64,000 nucleotides of DNA. Source: Polaromonas sp. A23 (GTDB lineage: Bacteria; Pseudomonadota; Gammaproteobacteria; Burkholderiales; Burkholderiaceae_C). The notes under the pieces are model-generated. The model worked only from the letters and a program-made list of their open reading frames with translations. It made no database searches and was not told where the DNA came from. The stretch is taken from NCBI RefSeq assembly GCF_002001015.1, contig NZ_MUNO01000045.1:248001-312000 (forward strand), read 5' to 3'. The position numbers and the translations under genes are program-made. Below are positions 17,453 through 25,882 of this stretch, one piece after another; position 1 is the first letter of the stretch; the number at the start of each line of letters is the position of its first letter.

Positions 17453-18799
17453 CTATTTGGGTTGCGGGGGTGCTGCCACTGCCAGCTCGCTGACCAGCAC
17501 TTTGTCGATGCGCTTGCCGTCCAGGTCCAGCACTTCAAAACGCCAGCCCGCGGCTTCAACCTGTTCCCCCGTTGCCAGCAAGCGGCCGGAAACGCTTTGC
17601 AATAAACCAGCCACGGTGTTGTAGCGGCCGCGGTCTTCGTCGGGTAGTTCCTTGATCTCCAGCCTGGCCTTGAGTTCAGACACGGGCATGACACCGTCAA
17701 TCAGCCAGCTGCCATCCGCGCGCCGGGTGGCCCAAGCATCCACCTGGGCGCCGGGCTGCAGCTCGCCGGTAATGGCTTCCAGCATGTCCAGAGGGGTCAT
17801 CAAGCCCTGCACCACGCCGTATTCGTCGACCACAAACACCATGCGTGTGGACTGTTTGCGGAACTGCTCCAACAGCTCCATACCGGTGAGGGTTTCGGGC
17901 ACAAACACGGCGGGAATGGCATAGGCGTCGATGCGGTCGGCCATGGTCGGCGTTTTGCCTGTACCTGTGCCCTCACCTACCGGCTGGATTTGCCCGCGCA
18001 ACGCCAACAGTTTTGCGATGTTGATGACACCCACCACGTCGTCCAGGCTGCCGCGGCACACCGGGTACCAGGAATGCCCGGTGGCGCCGGCCTTGCCGAT
18101 GGCCTGCGCCACGGTGTCACTCGAGTCTATCCACTCAATGTCCGAACGCGGGCGCATCAGTGAGGTGAGCAGCCGGTCGTCCAGCAAAAACACGTTCTGC
18201 ACCATCTGGTGTTCGTGCTCCTCGATCAACCCGGCGTCCACGCCTTCTTCCAGGCTGGCCGCAATTTCCTCGTCGGTCACAGTACGGTCGCCCGCGGTGT
18301 CCACGCGCAGCAACTTGAGCACAGCGTGGGTGCTGAAGGACAACAAGCGTACAAAGGGCTTGGCGCCAGTGGCCACCCACATCATGGGGCGCGACACCAG
18401 GCGCGACACGGTTTCGGGGTACAGCTGGCCGATGCGTTTGGGCACCAGCTCGCCAAACACAATGGTGATGAAGGTGATGACGGTGACCACCAGCGCGGTG
18501 GCAGAAATTTCAGCAGCGCGCGGGGGCGCGCCAAAAGTCTGGATCCAGCTGGAAAGCCCGTCGCTGAAAGCCGCCTCGCCGATGATGCCGTTGAGCATGC
18601 CGATGGAAGTGATGCCCACCTGCACCGACGAGAGAAACTGGGTCGGGTTCTCCAGCAACGTCAGCGCCGCATGCGCGCCCTTGTCGCCCGACTCGGCCAT
18701 GGCGTTGAGCCTGGCCTTGCGGCTGGAAGCCAGCGCCAGTTCCGACATGGCAAAAACGCCGTTAAGCAGGGTCAGAAAGGCGATGAGGATGAAATCCAT
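17453..18799 (-). CDS. HlyC/CorC-family membrane protein
   Basis: 448 residues from ATG 18799 (MDFILIAFLTLLNGVFAMSE); a longer reading to 18829 would run into the divergent apaH gene. An N-terminal DUF21 region has three or four membrane helices and the FVFGELVPKRIG motif. Two CBS domains follow (RPRSDIEWIDSSDTVAQAI; VVDEYGVVQGLMTPLDMLEAITGE). A C-terminal CorC_HlyC domain (RYNTVAGLLQSVSGRLLATGE) completes the architecture. These proteins are linked to magnesium/cobalt or heavy-metal homeostasis; the name hemolysin is historical. Confidence 0.92.
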   Translation of the reverse strand: MDFILIAFLTLLNGVFAMSELALASSRKARLNAMAESGDKGAHAALTLLENPTQFLSSVQVGITSIGMLNGIIGEAAFSDGLSSWIQTFGAPPRAAEISATALVVTVITFITIVFGELVPKRIGQLYPETVSRLVSRPMMWVATGAKPFVRLLSFSTHAVLKLLRVDTAGDRTVTDEEIAASLEEGVDAGLIEEHEHQMVQNVFLLDDRLLTSLMRPRSDIEWIDSSDTVAQAIGKAGATGHSWYPVCRGSLDDVVGVINIAKLLALRGQIQPVGEGTGTGKTPTMADRIDAYAIPAVFVPETLTGMELLEQFRKQSTRMVFVVDEYGVVQGLMTPLDMLEAITGELQPGAQVDAWATRRADGSWLIDGVMPVSELKARLEIKELPDEDRGRYNTVAGLLQSVSGRLLATGEQVEAAGWRFEVLDLDGKRIDKVLVSELAVAAPPQPK

Positions 18800-18822
18800 G
18801 GATCCGAAGGCAGAATGAACAC

Positions 18823-19671
18823 ATGGCACTTTACTTGATTGGCGACCTGCAGGGTTGCAATGAACCGCTGCAGCGCCTGCTCCGCACCGTGGATTTCTCT
18901 CCCAGCCGCGACACGCTGTACGTCCTTGGCGACCTGGTCAACCGGGGGCCGGACTCCCTGGCCGTGCTGCGCTATCTGCAGCCTCTGGGCGACGCGGCGC
19001 AGTGCCTGCTGGGCAACCACGACCTGAACCTGCTGGGCATCCACCGCGGCCTGCGCAAGCCGCACCGCAAAGACACGGTGCAGGAAGTGCTGGACGCGCC
19101 CGACTGCGAAGCCCTATTGGACTGGCTGCGGCACCGCCGCATGGCGATTCATTCGCACGGCTGGCTGATGGTGCATGCCGGCGTGCTGCCGCAGTGGAGC
19201 ACAGCGCAAACCATGGCGCTGGCCGGCGAAGTGGAGCAAGCCCTGCGCGGCCCGGACCTGACCGGTTTTTTGCGCGGCATGTACGGCAACACGCCCGACC
19301 GGTGGGACGACGCACTGACCGGCGCTGACCGCCTGCGCGTGATCGTCAACGCGCTGACACGCATGCGTTTTTGCACATCTGATGGCGCGATGGAGTTTGA
19401 AAGCACAGGGAGCGTGCAAACAGCGCTGCCGGGCTACCTGCCCTGGTTTGAAGTTCCGGGCCGTAAAACCGCCGGCACGCCGATTGCCTTCGGTCACTGG
19501 TCGACATTGGGCGCCGATGCAGCCGCCAAAGCCGGCTTGCTGAACAATACCTTGCCGCTGGACACGGGCTGCGTGTGGGGTGGCTGCCTGACGGCCGCGC
19601 GGCTGGGGCAAGCGCCGGGAACATTTGAGCGGGTCACGGTGGACTGTGAAGCCGCCCAATCGCCCCGCTGA
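18823..19671 (+). CDS. apaH: bis(5'-nucleosyl)-tetraphosphatase, symmetrical
   Basis: 282 residues, the normal ApaH length. The calcineurin-type metallophosphatase motifs are GDLQGC (residues 7-12), GDLVNRGPDS, GNHDLN and the later HAGVLP and FGHWS. It hydrolyses Ap4A to two ADP in the cytoplasm. The gene is divergent from the CorC-type gene, with only 23 bases between the starts, so promoters must overlap the coding ends. Confidence 0.95.
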   Translation: MALYLIGDLQGCNEPLQRLLRTVDFSPSRDTLYVLGDLVNRGPDSLAVLRYLQPLGDAAQCLLGNHDLNLLGIHRGLRKPHRKDTVQEVLDAPDCEALLDWLRHRRMAIHSHGWLMVHAGVLPQWSTAQTMALAGEVEQALRGPDLTGFLRGMYGNTPDRWDDALTGADRLRVIVNALTRMRFCTSDGAMEFESTGSVQTALPGYLPWFEVPGRKTAGTPIAFGHWSTLGADAAAKAGLLNNTLPLDTGCVWGGCLTAARLGQAPGTFERVTVDCEAAQSPR

Positions 19672-19690
19672 GCCCTCAACCGTAAATTTT

Positions 19691-19750
19691 CAAGCATTTT
19701 CGGCCTTTAGCCCAATAAATACGGGCGCGAGCAGCTACTTATTTAATAGC
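19691..19750 (-). repeat. 60-bp interspersed repeat, copy 1
   Basis: Read on the minus strand it follows the pattern TAGC-N4-GCGCCCG-N8-GGGCT-AA-AGGCC, with flanking ATTAAAT/TAGC AT-rich ends. Copies 2 (21586-21645) and 3 (40813-40864) share the order of blocks. It lies in the gap between the convergent apaH and rhlE genes. Confidence 0.7.
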
Positions 19751-19851
19751 ATGCTTGCAAGCGCTGCGCAGGCTGCCGAACCGGAGCATCAGACGCGTAC
19801 GCGGAAAAAACCAGGCCCGGCCGATGCCGACCAAGGTGCAGGCGCAAGGGC

Positions 19852-21312
19852 CTACCCGGCTGTTTTGAACAGCGCGGCGACCTTTTTCTTGGGCTTGATG
19901 TTGGCCGAAACGCTGCTGCGCGAAGTGCCGCTCTTGGCGGCGGCCTCCCAGGCCGGCTGTGTATCGCCAGGCAGGGTGGACTCGTAGGGTTTGTCGAAAA
20001 ACGGATCGCGCGACACGGCCGGCTGACGATGGGGAACCGACTCACGGCGCTCCCTTCGCTCGGGGCGGTCACGCGAAGCATCTTCGTCGCGCACCGGCTG
20101 GTCGCCGCTGTCGCGGTACATGCGGCGGCCGTCGTTGATGCGACCCTGCTCCTTGATGCGCGGCTGGTCTTCCTCAAACTCCATCGGCTCGAGCTCGATT
20201 TTGGTCTTGATGAGTTTTTCGATATCGGCGACCAGGCGCTGGTCGCTGCTGGCGGCGAAACTCACGGCCAGGCCGGAAGCCCCGGCACGGCCGGTGCGGC
20301 CAATGCGGTGCACATAGTCTTCGGCGTTGAAAGGCACGTCGAAGTTGAAAACCGCAGGCACGTCCTTGATGTCCAGGCCGCGGGCGGCCACGTCGGTGCA
20401 CACCAGCAGGTCAACTTCGCCTTTTTTGAAAGCGTCCAGTGCCTTGAGACGTTCGTCCTGGCTTTTGTCACCATGCAGGGCGGTGGTTTTCAGGCCTTCG
20501 CGCTCGAGCGAACGAGCCAGGCGTGCGCAACCCAGCTTGCTGTTGACAAAAACAAAGGCCTGCTTGATGCCACGGGTCTTGAGGACTTGATGCAGCGCGC
20601 GGCGTTTGTCGTCGGCGCTGACGGCGTAGAAATGCTGCTCCACCGTGGAAGCGGTGGCGTTGGAGCGTGCCACTTCAATGGTCACCGGGTCCTGCAGGTA
20701 GCTGGAGGCCAGCCGCTTGATCTCTGGCGAGAAGGTGGCGGAGAACAACAAGGTGATGCGCTGCTTGGGCAGGTAGCTCAGGATGCGCTGCAGGTCGGGC
20801 AGGAAACCGATGTCCAGCATGCGGTCGGCCTCGTCAAGCACCACGTACTCCACCTGATTCAGCACGGCATTTTTGGCTTCGATGTGGTCCAACAGGCGGC
20901 CCGGTGTAGCCACCAGCACCTCAACGCCTTTTTTGAGCTCGGCCGTCTGCGGCTTCATGTCCATGCCGCCAAACACCACGGTGCTCCGCAGGTTGGTGTA
21001 TTTGGCATACAGCTCCACCTGCTGGGCCACCTGCACCGCCAGCTCGCGCGTGGGCAGCAGCACCAGCGCGCGCACCGGGTGGCGGGCCGGCGAGGTAGAT
21101 GCGTTTTCGTGCTTCATCATGCGCTGCAGCAGCGGCAGTGCAAAAGCGGCGGTCTTGCCGGTGCCGGTTTGCGCGGCGCCCATCACGTCCTTGCCCTGCA
21201 GCACGACCGGAATGGCCTGCTCCTGGATGGGAGTCATGGTTTCGTAGCCCATTTCGGCTACGGCGCGGGCCAGCGGTTCTGCCAGCGAAAGATTCGAGAA
21301 GGAGGATGTCAT
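19852..21312 (-). CDS. rhlE: DEAD-box RNA helicase
   Basis: 486 residues. Q motif (GYETMTPIQEQAIP), motif I AQTGTGKT (47-54), PTREL, DEAD (VVLDEADRML), SAT (LLFSATFS) and motif VI HRIGRTGRAG are all in place. A basic, Arg/Asp-rich C-terminal tail of about 110 residues is typical of RhlE and binds RNA. It unwinds RNA in ribosome maturation, RNA turnover and cold adaptation. It converges with apaH. Confidence 0.95.
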   Translation of the reverse strand: MTSSFSNLSLAEPLARAVAEMGYETMTPIQEQAIPVVLQGKDVMGAAQTGTGKTAAFALPLLQRMMKHENASTSPARHPVRALVLLPTRELAVQVAQQVELYAKYTNLRSTVVFGGMDMKPQTAELKKGVEVLVATPGRLLDHIEAKNAVLNQVEYVVLDEADRMLDIGFLPDLQRILSYLPKQRITLLFSATFSPEIKRLASSYLQDPVTIEVARSNATASTVEQHFYAVSADDKRRALHQVLKTRGIKQAFVFVNSKLGCARLARSLEREGLKTTALHGDKSQDERLKALDAFKKGEVDLLVCTDVAARGLDIKDVPAVFNFDVPFNAEDYVHRIGRTGRAGASGLAVSFAASSDQRLVADIEKLIKTKIELEPMEFEEDQPRIKEQGRINDGRRMYRDSGDQPVRDEDASRDRPERRERRESVPHRQPAVSRDPFFDKPYESTLPGDTQPAWEAAAKSGTSRSSVSANIKPKKKVAALFKTAG

Positions 21313-21641
21313 AAAAAAGCTCGGCGTGACTCTTGCGGTTGTGTGTAGCGGGTTGGCGCGCGGGCCAGGTTCCGTGGCCGGGGCGCGTTGGGTGCCAACA
21401 GCACAGCCGCCGGCGACAAGGTAACGCCGCAGACCGCCGGGTTGCGACCATTGATCGCAGGGCTTGTGCAGAGCTTCCTCAGCCCTCTATTGTCGCACTT
21501 TGAGCGAAATTGCCTGCAGATGGCCCCTCATGGCCTTGGGGCACCGGCGGCGCCTCAGCACGCCTGACTGCATCGGGAACCCATTTGCTACTATTTTTAT
21601 AGCAATCAGCACCCGAAAACAAAGGGCTGGAGGCCTTTTTC
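21313..21641. other. intergenic, upstream of rhlE
   Basis: This 329-base stretch holds the rhlE leader and promoter region (exact boxes not obvious) and, at its left-hand end as seen from the metallopeptidase gene, a 60-bp repeat copy (21586-21645). No gene is supported. Confidence 0.5.
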
Positions 21642-21645
21642 TTAT
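21586..21645 (+). repeat. 60-bp interspersed repeat, copy 2
   Basis: It starts with TGCTACTATTTTTATAGCAA and continues with the blocks CAGCACCCG, GGGCTGGAGGCC and a T-rich end. The order is the same as in copy 1 on the opposite strand. It reaches into the stop codon of the metallopeptidase gene (21642-21644). Confidence 0.7.
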
Positions 21646-22511
21646 AAATTTCGGGCGTTGAAGGTGTCGCAAGCCCTCACATTGCCCTGCTGCAGGCCGG
21701 TATTGAACCAGCGGGCGCGCTGGGCGCTGGTTCCGTGGGTGAAGCTCTCGGGCACCACCGCGCCACCGCGTGAGCTCTGGAGCGCATCGTCGCCAATTTT
21801 GGCAGCGGCGTTCATGGCTTCCTCGACATCACCCTGCTCGAGGATGCTGCGCGCGCGCTGTGCGTGGTGCGCCCACAGGCCGGCAAAGCAGTCAGCCTGC
21901 AACTCAAGCCGAACGCTCATGGCGTTGTATTCGACCTTACTCACGCGGCCCTGCATCTGTTCCATCTTGCTGCTGATGCCCAGCAGGTTCTGCACATGGT
22001 GGCCAACCTCGTGGGCAATCACGTAGGCCTGGGCGAAGTCGCCGGGCGCGCCCAACTTTTTCTGCAGGGTTTCATAAAAACCGAGGTCAATGTAGACCTT
22101 CTGGTCAGCCGGACAGTAAAAAGGCCCCATGGCCGCCTGACCCTGGCCGCAAGCCGTGGCGGTAGCGCCCCGGAACAGCACCAGCCTGGGCTCCTGGTAA
22201 GCGGCGCCCCCTTTGGTGAACACGTCTTTCCAGACGTCTTCGGTGTCGGCCAGCACCGTGGAGACAAATTTGGCCATGCGGTCGTCTGCCGGTGGGCGCT
22301 GCGCCGGGCCCTGCTGCACTTGTGCGGTGGGCGTGCCGCCGCTGAGCAGGCTCAAAATGGTCATGGGATTGATGCCGAAGATCCAGCCGCCGACAAGTGC
22401 CACGACAATCGTGCCAATGCCTATGCTCCGGCCACCCATCAACCCGCCCCCTCCGCCATCGCTGCGGCGGTCTTCAACGTTATCGGATTCGCGGTTGCCT
22501 TCCCATTTCAT
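21642..22511 (-). CDS. neutral zinc metallopeptidase (YpfJ family)
   Basis: 289 residues from ATG 22511 (MKWEGNRESDNVEDRR), the usual opening of the family. One membrane helix follows a Gly-rich stretch (IGIGTIVVALVGGWIFGI), so most of the protein is periplasmic. The zinc motif HEVGHH lies in AYVIAHEVGHHVQNLLG, and downstream LELQADCFAGLWAH supplies the distal ligand. This is a zinc-dependent peptidase of unknown substrate. Two upstream in-frame Met codons are rejected because they lack the family opening. Confidence 0.9.
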   Translation of the reverse strand: MKWEGNRESDNVEDRRSDGGGGGLMGGRSIGIGTIVVALVGGWIFGINPMTILSLLSGGTPTAQVQQGPAQRPPADDRMAKFVSTVLADTEDVWKDVFTKGGAAYQEPRLVLFRGATATACGQGQAAMGPFYCPADQKVYIDLGFYETLQKKLGAPGDFAQAYVIAHEVGHHVQNLLGISSKMEQMQGRVSKVEYNAMSVRLELQADCFAGLWAHHAQRARSILEQGDVEEAMNAAAKIGDDALQSSRGGAVVPESFTHGTSAQRARWFNTGLQQGNVRACDTFNARNL

Positions 22512-22643
22512 GATTGGCTTTCTTTGACTTTTGTTGGCATTGTTGGTGTTGATGCCGCCGGTGCGGTGCAACAGTGCAGACTACTTTACTTGAGCATTCA
22601 CTCCAGAACAGGAACATTTTGTAGGCCACGGCATCCATCCACC

Positions 22644-23321
22644 ATGAGTAAATTGCTTGTTCACGCGCGTGTTTTTCTGGCCCTGTTGGCCGCCGCCCTT
22701 TTAAGCGCCTGCGCAACGCCGCTGGTGACGCAGGTCACCAATTTCAACCAGTGGCCGCCAGACGCCGAAGGCAGCACCTTCAGTTTTATCAAGCCACCCG
22801 CGCGCGCCGGGGCCGTCCCCGGTGAACTGGAGCAGGCCACCTACGAAAAGTACGCCCAGGCCGAACTGGAAAAATACGGTTTGAAGCAGGCCGCTGCGGG
22901 GCAGCGTGCCCGGCTGCTGGTGGAGCTCATTACCGTCAGCCAGCTTCAGCAAAGAACTTATGTGCAGCCGGTATACGAAGAGAACATGGTTTTTTACCCG
23001 CCGCGCCGCAACGCCGCCGGCCACTATTTCCCCGGCTACTGGGCACCCAGCCGCTTTGGGCCAACCTACGTGGGTGACAGGGTCGTGCCCTACAACGTCC
23101 AGTTCAGCGAGCTGACCCTGCGCCTGCTCGACACGCGCAGCGGGCCGCCGGGACAGCCGCGCCCCGTCTTTGAAACACGCGCTGTTTACGAAGGCGGTGC
23201 GACCTTGCCTGCCATCGCGCCCTACCTGGTACGCGCTGTCATGGACGGATTCCCGGGGCAAAGCGGGCTGGTACGCAAGGTCGAATTTGATCGAAAAACC
23301 GGCGCCGTGATCAAGAAGTAG
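22644..23321 (+). CDS. DUF4136-type lipoprotein
   Basis: 225 residues. The lipobox is in LLAAALLSACATP, so the mature protein is probably anchored to the outer membrane. The domain pattern (TNFNQWPPDAEGSTFSF, later FSELTLRLLDTRSG and TRAVYEGG) matches DUF4136-like lipoproteins. The gene is divergent from the metallopeptidase gene, and an upstream in-frame extension is antisense to that gene and is not real. Function unknown. Confidence 0.82.
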   Translation: MSKLLVHARVFLALLAAALLSACATPLVTQVTNFNQWPPDAEGSTFSFIKPPARAGAVPGELEQATYEKYAQAELEKYGLKQAAAGQRARLLVELITVSQLQQRTYVQPVYEENMVFYPPRRNAAGHYFPGYWAPSRFGPTYVGDRVVPYNVQFSELTLRLLDTRSGPPGQPRPVFETRAVYEGGATLPAIAPYLVRAVMDGFPGQSGLVRKVEFDRKTGAVIKK

Positions 23322-23381
23322 GTAGCGCAGCGCGATTTCCGGTCGCCCACGGCCAACGAACTACTGCTTCACAATGCTGGC

Positions 23382-24047
23382 ATGCCAAGCCCAGCTTCTG
23401 CTTCGACTATCCCCCGCGTTCTCCTGACCGGCTTTGACGCGTTTGGCGGCGAAAGCCTGAACCCCAGCTGGATGGCTGTGCATGCGTTGCACGGCCGTCG
23501 CATCTCTGGCCATCAGTTGGTGGCGGCCCAATTGCCCACCGTGTTTGATGACTCGCTGGCTGAGCTGGCGCAGTTGCTTCGGCTGCATAAGCCTTCATTG
23601 GTTTTGTGTGTCGGCCAAGCCGGCGGACGGGCCGCCATTTCGCTGGAGCGTGTGGCGATCAATGTGAACGACGCCCGTATTGCCGACAATGCGGCCGCAC
23701 AACCGATTGACACGCCGGTCGTTGACGGTGGCCCGGCTGCGTATTTCAGCACCCTGCCGATCAAGGCCATGTTGCAGGCTTTGCAGCACGAAGGAATTGC
23801 GGCAGAGGTTTCGCAGACAGCCGGCACCTTTGTCTGCAACCATGTTTTTTACGGCCTGATGCACCATCTGGCCACGCGGCGGGGTTTCAAGAACACGCGC
23901 GGCGGGTTTGTCCATGTTCCCTATCTGCCTGAGCAAGGCAGCCCGGGCATGCCGCTGCAAGAGCAGGTTCGCGCCTTGCGCGTAGCCGTTCGCGCAGCAT
24001 TGGCAACGCAGCGCGATATTGCGCAGGGCGCAGGTGCCCTCAGCTAG
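23382..24047 (+). CDS. pcp: pyroglutamyl-peptidase I (pyrrolidone-carboxylate peptidase)
   Basis: 221 residues with the C15 family triad: Glu89 (ISLERVAIN), Cys152 (TFVCNHVFY) and His178 (GGFVHVPYLP). The opening PRVLLTGFDAFGGESLNPSW is the family signature. It removes N-terminal pyroglutamate from peptides in the cytoplasm. Its last bases overlap the convergent small membrane gene by 8 bases. Confidence 0.94.
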   Translation: MPSPASASTIPRVLLTGFDAFGGESLNPSWMAVHALHGRRISGHQLVAAQLPTVFDDSLAELAQLLRLHKPSLVLCVGQAGGRAAISLERVAINVNDARIADNAAAQPIDTPVVDGGPAAYFSTLPIKAMLQALQHEGIAAEVSQTAGTFVCNHVFYGLMHHLATRRGFKNTRGGFVHVPYLPEQGSPGMPLQEQVRALRVAVRAALATQRDIAQGAGALS

Positions 24048-24270
24048 GATCAGTCACGGTATTTTTTACGGGCTCGTCGCGCAGCAAGCGCCAGACCAGC
24101 CAGCTTCCGATCAATGCGTTGCAAATAGCAAAACCACCAATGATCAGGGTGGCAAAACCATTCAGCGGCCGGTTCTGGACAATCCACGCCAGCGCAGCCG
24201 AGAGCGCATTGAGCATCATGGCCATCCAGAACAAGGGATTGCGGGGCTGAAATAAACGGGAAAGCTTCAT
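24040..24270 (-). CDS. small inner-membrane protein
   Basis: 76 residues from ATG 24270 (MKLSRLFQPRNPLFWMAMML). Two hydrophobic segments (WMAMMLNALSAALAWIV and GFATLIIGGFAICNALIGSW) predict a two-helix membrane protein with a charged C-terminal tail. No family is recognised. It converges on pcp with an 8-base overlap. Confidence 0.65.
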   Translation of the reverse strand: MKLSRLFQPRNPLFWMAMMLNALSAALAWIVQNRPLNGFATLIIGGFAICNALIGSWLVWRLLRDEPVKNTVTDPS

Positions 24271-24346
24271 GGCGGCAATGCTAACCGCTGCCGGTCCGAG
24301 CACATCCCCAAGCGGAGAACTGCTCGGAAAACGCCAAGGACCGTGG

Positions 24347-24718
24347 TTAACGAACCGTGCTGAAGGAAGCGGGCATCAGACTCTGAGAATCTGAAGGAGC
24401 GATTAGCGGGCCACCTGCCAGCACAGCGCCGCTTTTGGCGATGTCGGCGACGCTGGTCCGGCTGCCATCGTTGTACATCTCAGCCCGGGCCTGTTGCATG
24501 CAGGCGTTGAACGCCGGGCCACGCAAATTCTCCACGCAGTAAGTCATGGCACTTTTTTGCGAGGCCAGCAAAGACTCACGTGCCTGCGCTTTTTTGACCT
24601 CGCCGCTTGCAACGCTGGCAATACCCACCAGCAAGCCAAAAATCACCGCAATACCTGCACCCGCATAAAAATACTGGCGCGGTATGGTGTTGATGGAGAG
24701 CGTGGGATAGGTAAACAT
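24347..24718 (-). CDS. small membrane-anchored protein of unknown function
   Basis: 123 residues. One transmembrane helix (YFYAGAGIAVIFGLLVGIAS) is followed by a soluble part with two cysteines (TYCVENLRGPAFNACMQ) that could form a disulfide if the domain is periplasmic. A GGAG site precedes the start. The gene stands alone on the minus strand. No family recognised. Confidence 0.65.
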   Translation of the reverse strand: MFTYPTLSINTIPRQYFYAGAGIAVIFGLLVGIASVASGEVKKAQARESLLASQKSAMTYCVENLRGPAFNACMQQARAEMYNDGSRTSVADIAKSGAVLAGGPLIAPSDSQSLMPASFSTVR

Positions 24719-24890
24719 GAAACAGACTCCTCGTTACGTCTGTTTCGATGCTAGGGTTCCGGTTGCGAAGTACAACGCGGAGCATTACCCGTGCCCCTGT
24801 AGGATAAAACCGCTTCACCTCAGGCAATAAATCACTCCGGCCAAAAAGGCCCCGAACAAACCCGTATTTTTTACCCGTTTACCATCTGCC

Positions 24891-25805
24891 ATGTCGCTTA
24901 CATTTTCGCTTCTCGACGCTGCACAAACCGCCTTGCGCCTCCCGTATTCCGCACTGGTGGATGAACTAACCCGGTTGTTGCAGGACCCGGCCGTACAGGT
25001 GCCGATGCGCATGGTTCAGCCGCTGGCTGGGGGAGGCAGCCTGTTTCTGATGCCGGCCATGGACAACCGCGTTGCCATGACCAAGCTGATCACATTCACC
25101 CCTGCCAACGCAAACACCGGGCGGGCAACCATCCAGGGTGACGTGCTGGTGTTTGATGTTGCCAGTGGTGAACGGCGGCTGGTTCTCGACGGGCCCACGG
25201 TCACCGCACGGCGCACCGCAGCGGTCTCGCTGCTGGCAGCGCAGCGGCTGGCCCCCAATACACAAGGCCCGCTATTGATCGTGGGTGCGGGTGTGCAGGG
25301 CAAGGCCCATCTTGAAGCGTTTGCCGAAGGTCTGGGCGTGAGCGAAGTGGTGATCGCATCGCGCAGTGCATCCAGTGCGCAAGCCCTCGTAAAGCATGCA
25401 CGCTCACTGGGCCTGCAAGCCCGCGTGGTGCAAGACGCCGGCGCCGCCATGTCGGAATGCCCGTTGATCGTCACCTGCACGCCGGCCAACGGCGTGGTGC
25501 TCCGCGGCCTGCCCCGCGCGGATGGATTTATCAGTGCGGTGGGAGCTTTCACGCCCCGCATGGTGGAACTGGATCCGGAGCTGTGCCGCCATATCGCGGC
25601 ACAGGGTTCTGTGTTTGTCGACACAGCTGACGCGGGCCATGAGGCGGGAGACCTGTTGCAGGCCTGCCTGGATGTGAGCCTCTTTGCGACACTGGCCGAT
25701 GTGGTCGTCCGGAATATCGAAAGACCGGCCGGGCCTGTGCTTTTCAAGAGCTGTGGCTGGGCGGGTTGGGACCTGGCGGCAGCCAGGACGTCCCTGGGCT
25801 ACTGA
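24891..25805 (+). CDS. ornithine cyclodeaminase / mu-crystallin family protein
   Basis: 304 residues with the family substrate region (PMRMVQPLAGGGSLFLMPAM and the catalytic-type lysine in AMTKLITFTPAN) and a Rossmann NAD(P) site IVGAGVQGKAHLEAF near residues 130-145. The small size and the GGGSLFLMPA variant suggest a cyclic imine reductase (delta1-pyrroline- or piperideine-2-carboxylate reductase) rather than a true ornithine cyclodeaminase. No operon partner is clear. Confidence 0.88.
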   Translation: MSLTFSLLDAAQTALRLPYSALVDELTRLLQDPAVQVPMRMVQPLAGGGSLFLMPAMDNRVAMTKLITFTPANANTGRATIQGDVLVFDVASGERRLVLDGPTVTARRTAAVSLLAAQRLAPNTQGPLLIVGAGVQGKAHLEAFAEGLGVSEVVIASRSASSAQALVKHARSLGLQARVVQDAGAAMSECPLIVTCTPANGVVLRGLPRADGFISAVGAFTPRMVELDPELCRHIAAQGSVFVDTADAGHEAGDLLQACLDVSLFATLADVVVRNIERPAGPVLFKSCGWAGWDLAAARTSLGY

Positions 25806-25882
25806 CGCCTGCTTTTTCTGCACCTCCAGTGCGTTTGATCCAGCGCAAGCGCGAACCTCCTGCCTGTTTCTAGACTGACCTC

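Noticed and set aside
20029..21348. A plus-strand open frame of 439 codons opposite rhlE
   Set aside because: It is antisense to an intact DEAD-box helicase and has no recognisable fold.
22644..23321. A longer reading of the lipoprotein from 21864 (485 codons)
   Set aside because: The extension is antisense to the metallopeptidase gene; the lipobox marks the true start at 22644.
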